Source: an uncultured Desulfatitalea sp. (GTDB lineage: Bacteria; Desulfobacterota; Desulfobacteria; Desulfobacterales; Desulfosarcinaceae). From it: a DNA stretch of 64,000 nucleotides. The DNA lies in the NCBI GenBank assembly GCA_937868765.1, contig CALMNL010000004.1, forward strand, positions 1,128,749 to 1,192,748. Reading direction: 5' to 3'. Under the pieces are notes generated by a model. That model was not told the DNA's origin and did not search any database. It saw only the letters and a program-made list of their open reading frames with translations. Shown in pieces: positions 63,974 to 64,000 of the stretch (the stretch's first letter is position 1; the number at the start of each line of letters is the position of its first letter). The translations under genes were made by a program, and so were the position numbers.

Positions 63974-64000
63974 CGTTCCATCAGGCATCGGCCCGCCGGG

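Overview
The window is high-GC bacterial DNA with dense, mostly minus-strand operons and clear Shine-Dalgarno sites. Gene content (a complete methylmalonyl-CoA/propionate module, succinyl-CoA ligase, EtfAB, [NiFe]-hydrogenase maturation genes, NifU/NifS, thiolase and glutaryl-CoA-dehydrogenase-like genes, a selenoprotein) suggests an anaerobic Desulfobacterota, probably a Desulfosarcina-like sulfate reducer. No dsr/apr genes lie here, so that assignment is inference.

Layout. 0-2.4 kb: a partial secreted protein, an exported OB-fold-like protein, a small unknown protein and a Memo-family protein. 2.5-4.5 kb: nifU-nifS with a terminator. 4.7-7.3 kb: a decayed glycyl-radical-activase fragment, an N-terminally eroded AAA ATPase and an MscS channel. 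7.4-13 kb: an accessory stretch with a BBE-type flavoprotein, a MASE3 sensor, a DUF2284 protein, two small unknown genes, a probable broken membrane-protein gene and long AT-rich spacers. 13-27.6 kb: a thiolase homologue lacking its usual cysteine, then on the minus strand mce, tetR, mcm, meaB, carboxyltransferase, a small linker subunit, a 5S-type carboxyltransferase fused to a biotin carrier, sucC, sucD, hypA, hypB. Together these interconvert propionyl-CoA and succinate; the carboxylating part has the parts list of a transcarboxylase, with no biotin carboxylase or membrane decarboxylase subunit nearby.

27.6-50.9 kb is mainly housekeeping: an aminotransferase, an Nfu domain protein, tgt-queA (queuosine), gatB, an FG-GAP lipoprotein-like secreted protein, an outer-membrane beta-barrel protein, mutL-gatA-gatC, a SPOR protein, argS, tRNA-Val(GAC), a Tat-exported metallo-beta-lactamase-fold protein, pgsA, a prenyl synthase, rimO and etfBA. 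51-58 kb: apbE and the second half of the hydrogenase maturation set (hypC, hypF, hypD, a SWIM zinc-finger protein, hypE). 58-64 kb: a TlpA-like lipoprotein, an acidic protein, thiolase plus acyl-CoA dehydrogenase, a DsbA/FrnE-type oxidoreductase and a DUF457 membrane protein.

The most notable observation is at 62521-63138: the FrnE/DsbA gene carries an in-frame TGA exactly where the first cysteine of the CPWC active site should be, and a SECIS-like hairpin follows at the right distance. It is very probably a selenoprotein (UPWC) that ordinary gene calling would truncate. A small dispersed intergenic repeat (three copies, each just after a stop codon) is the second.
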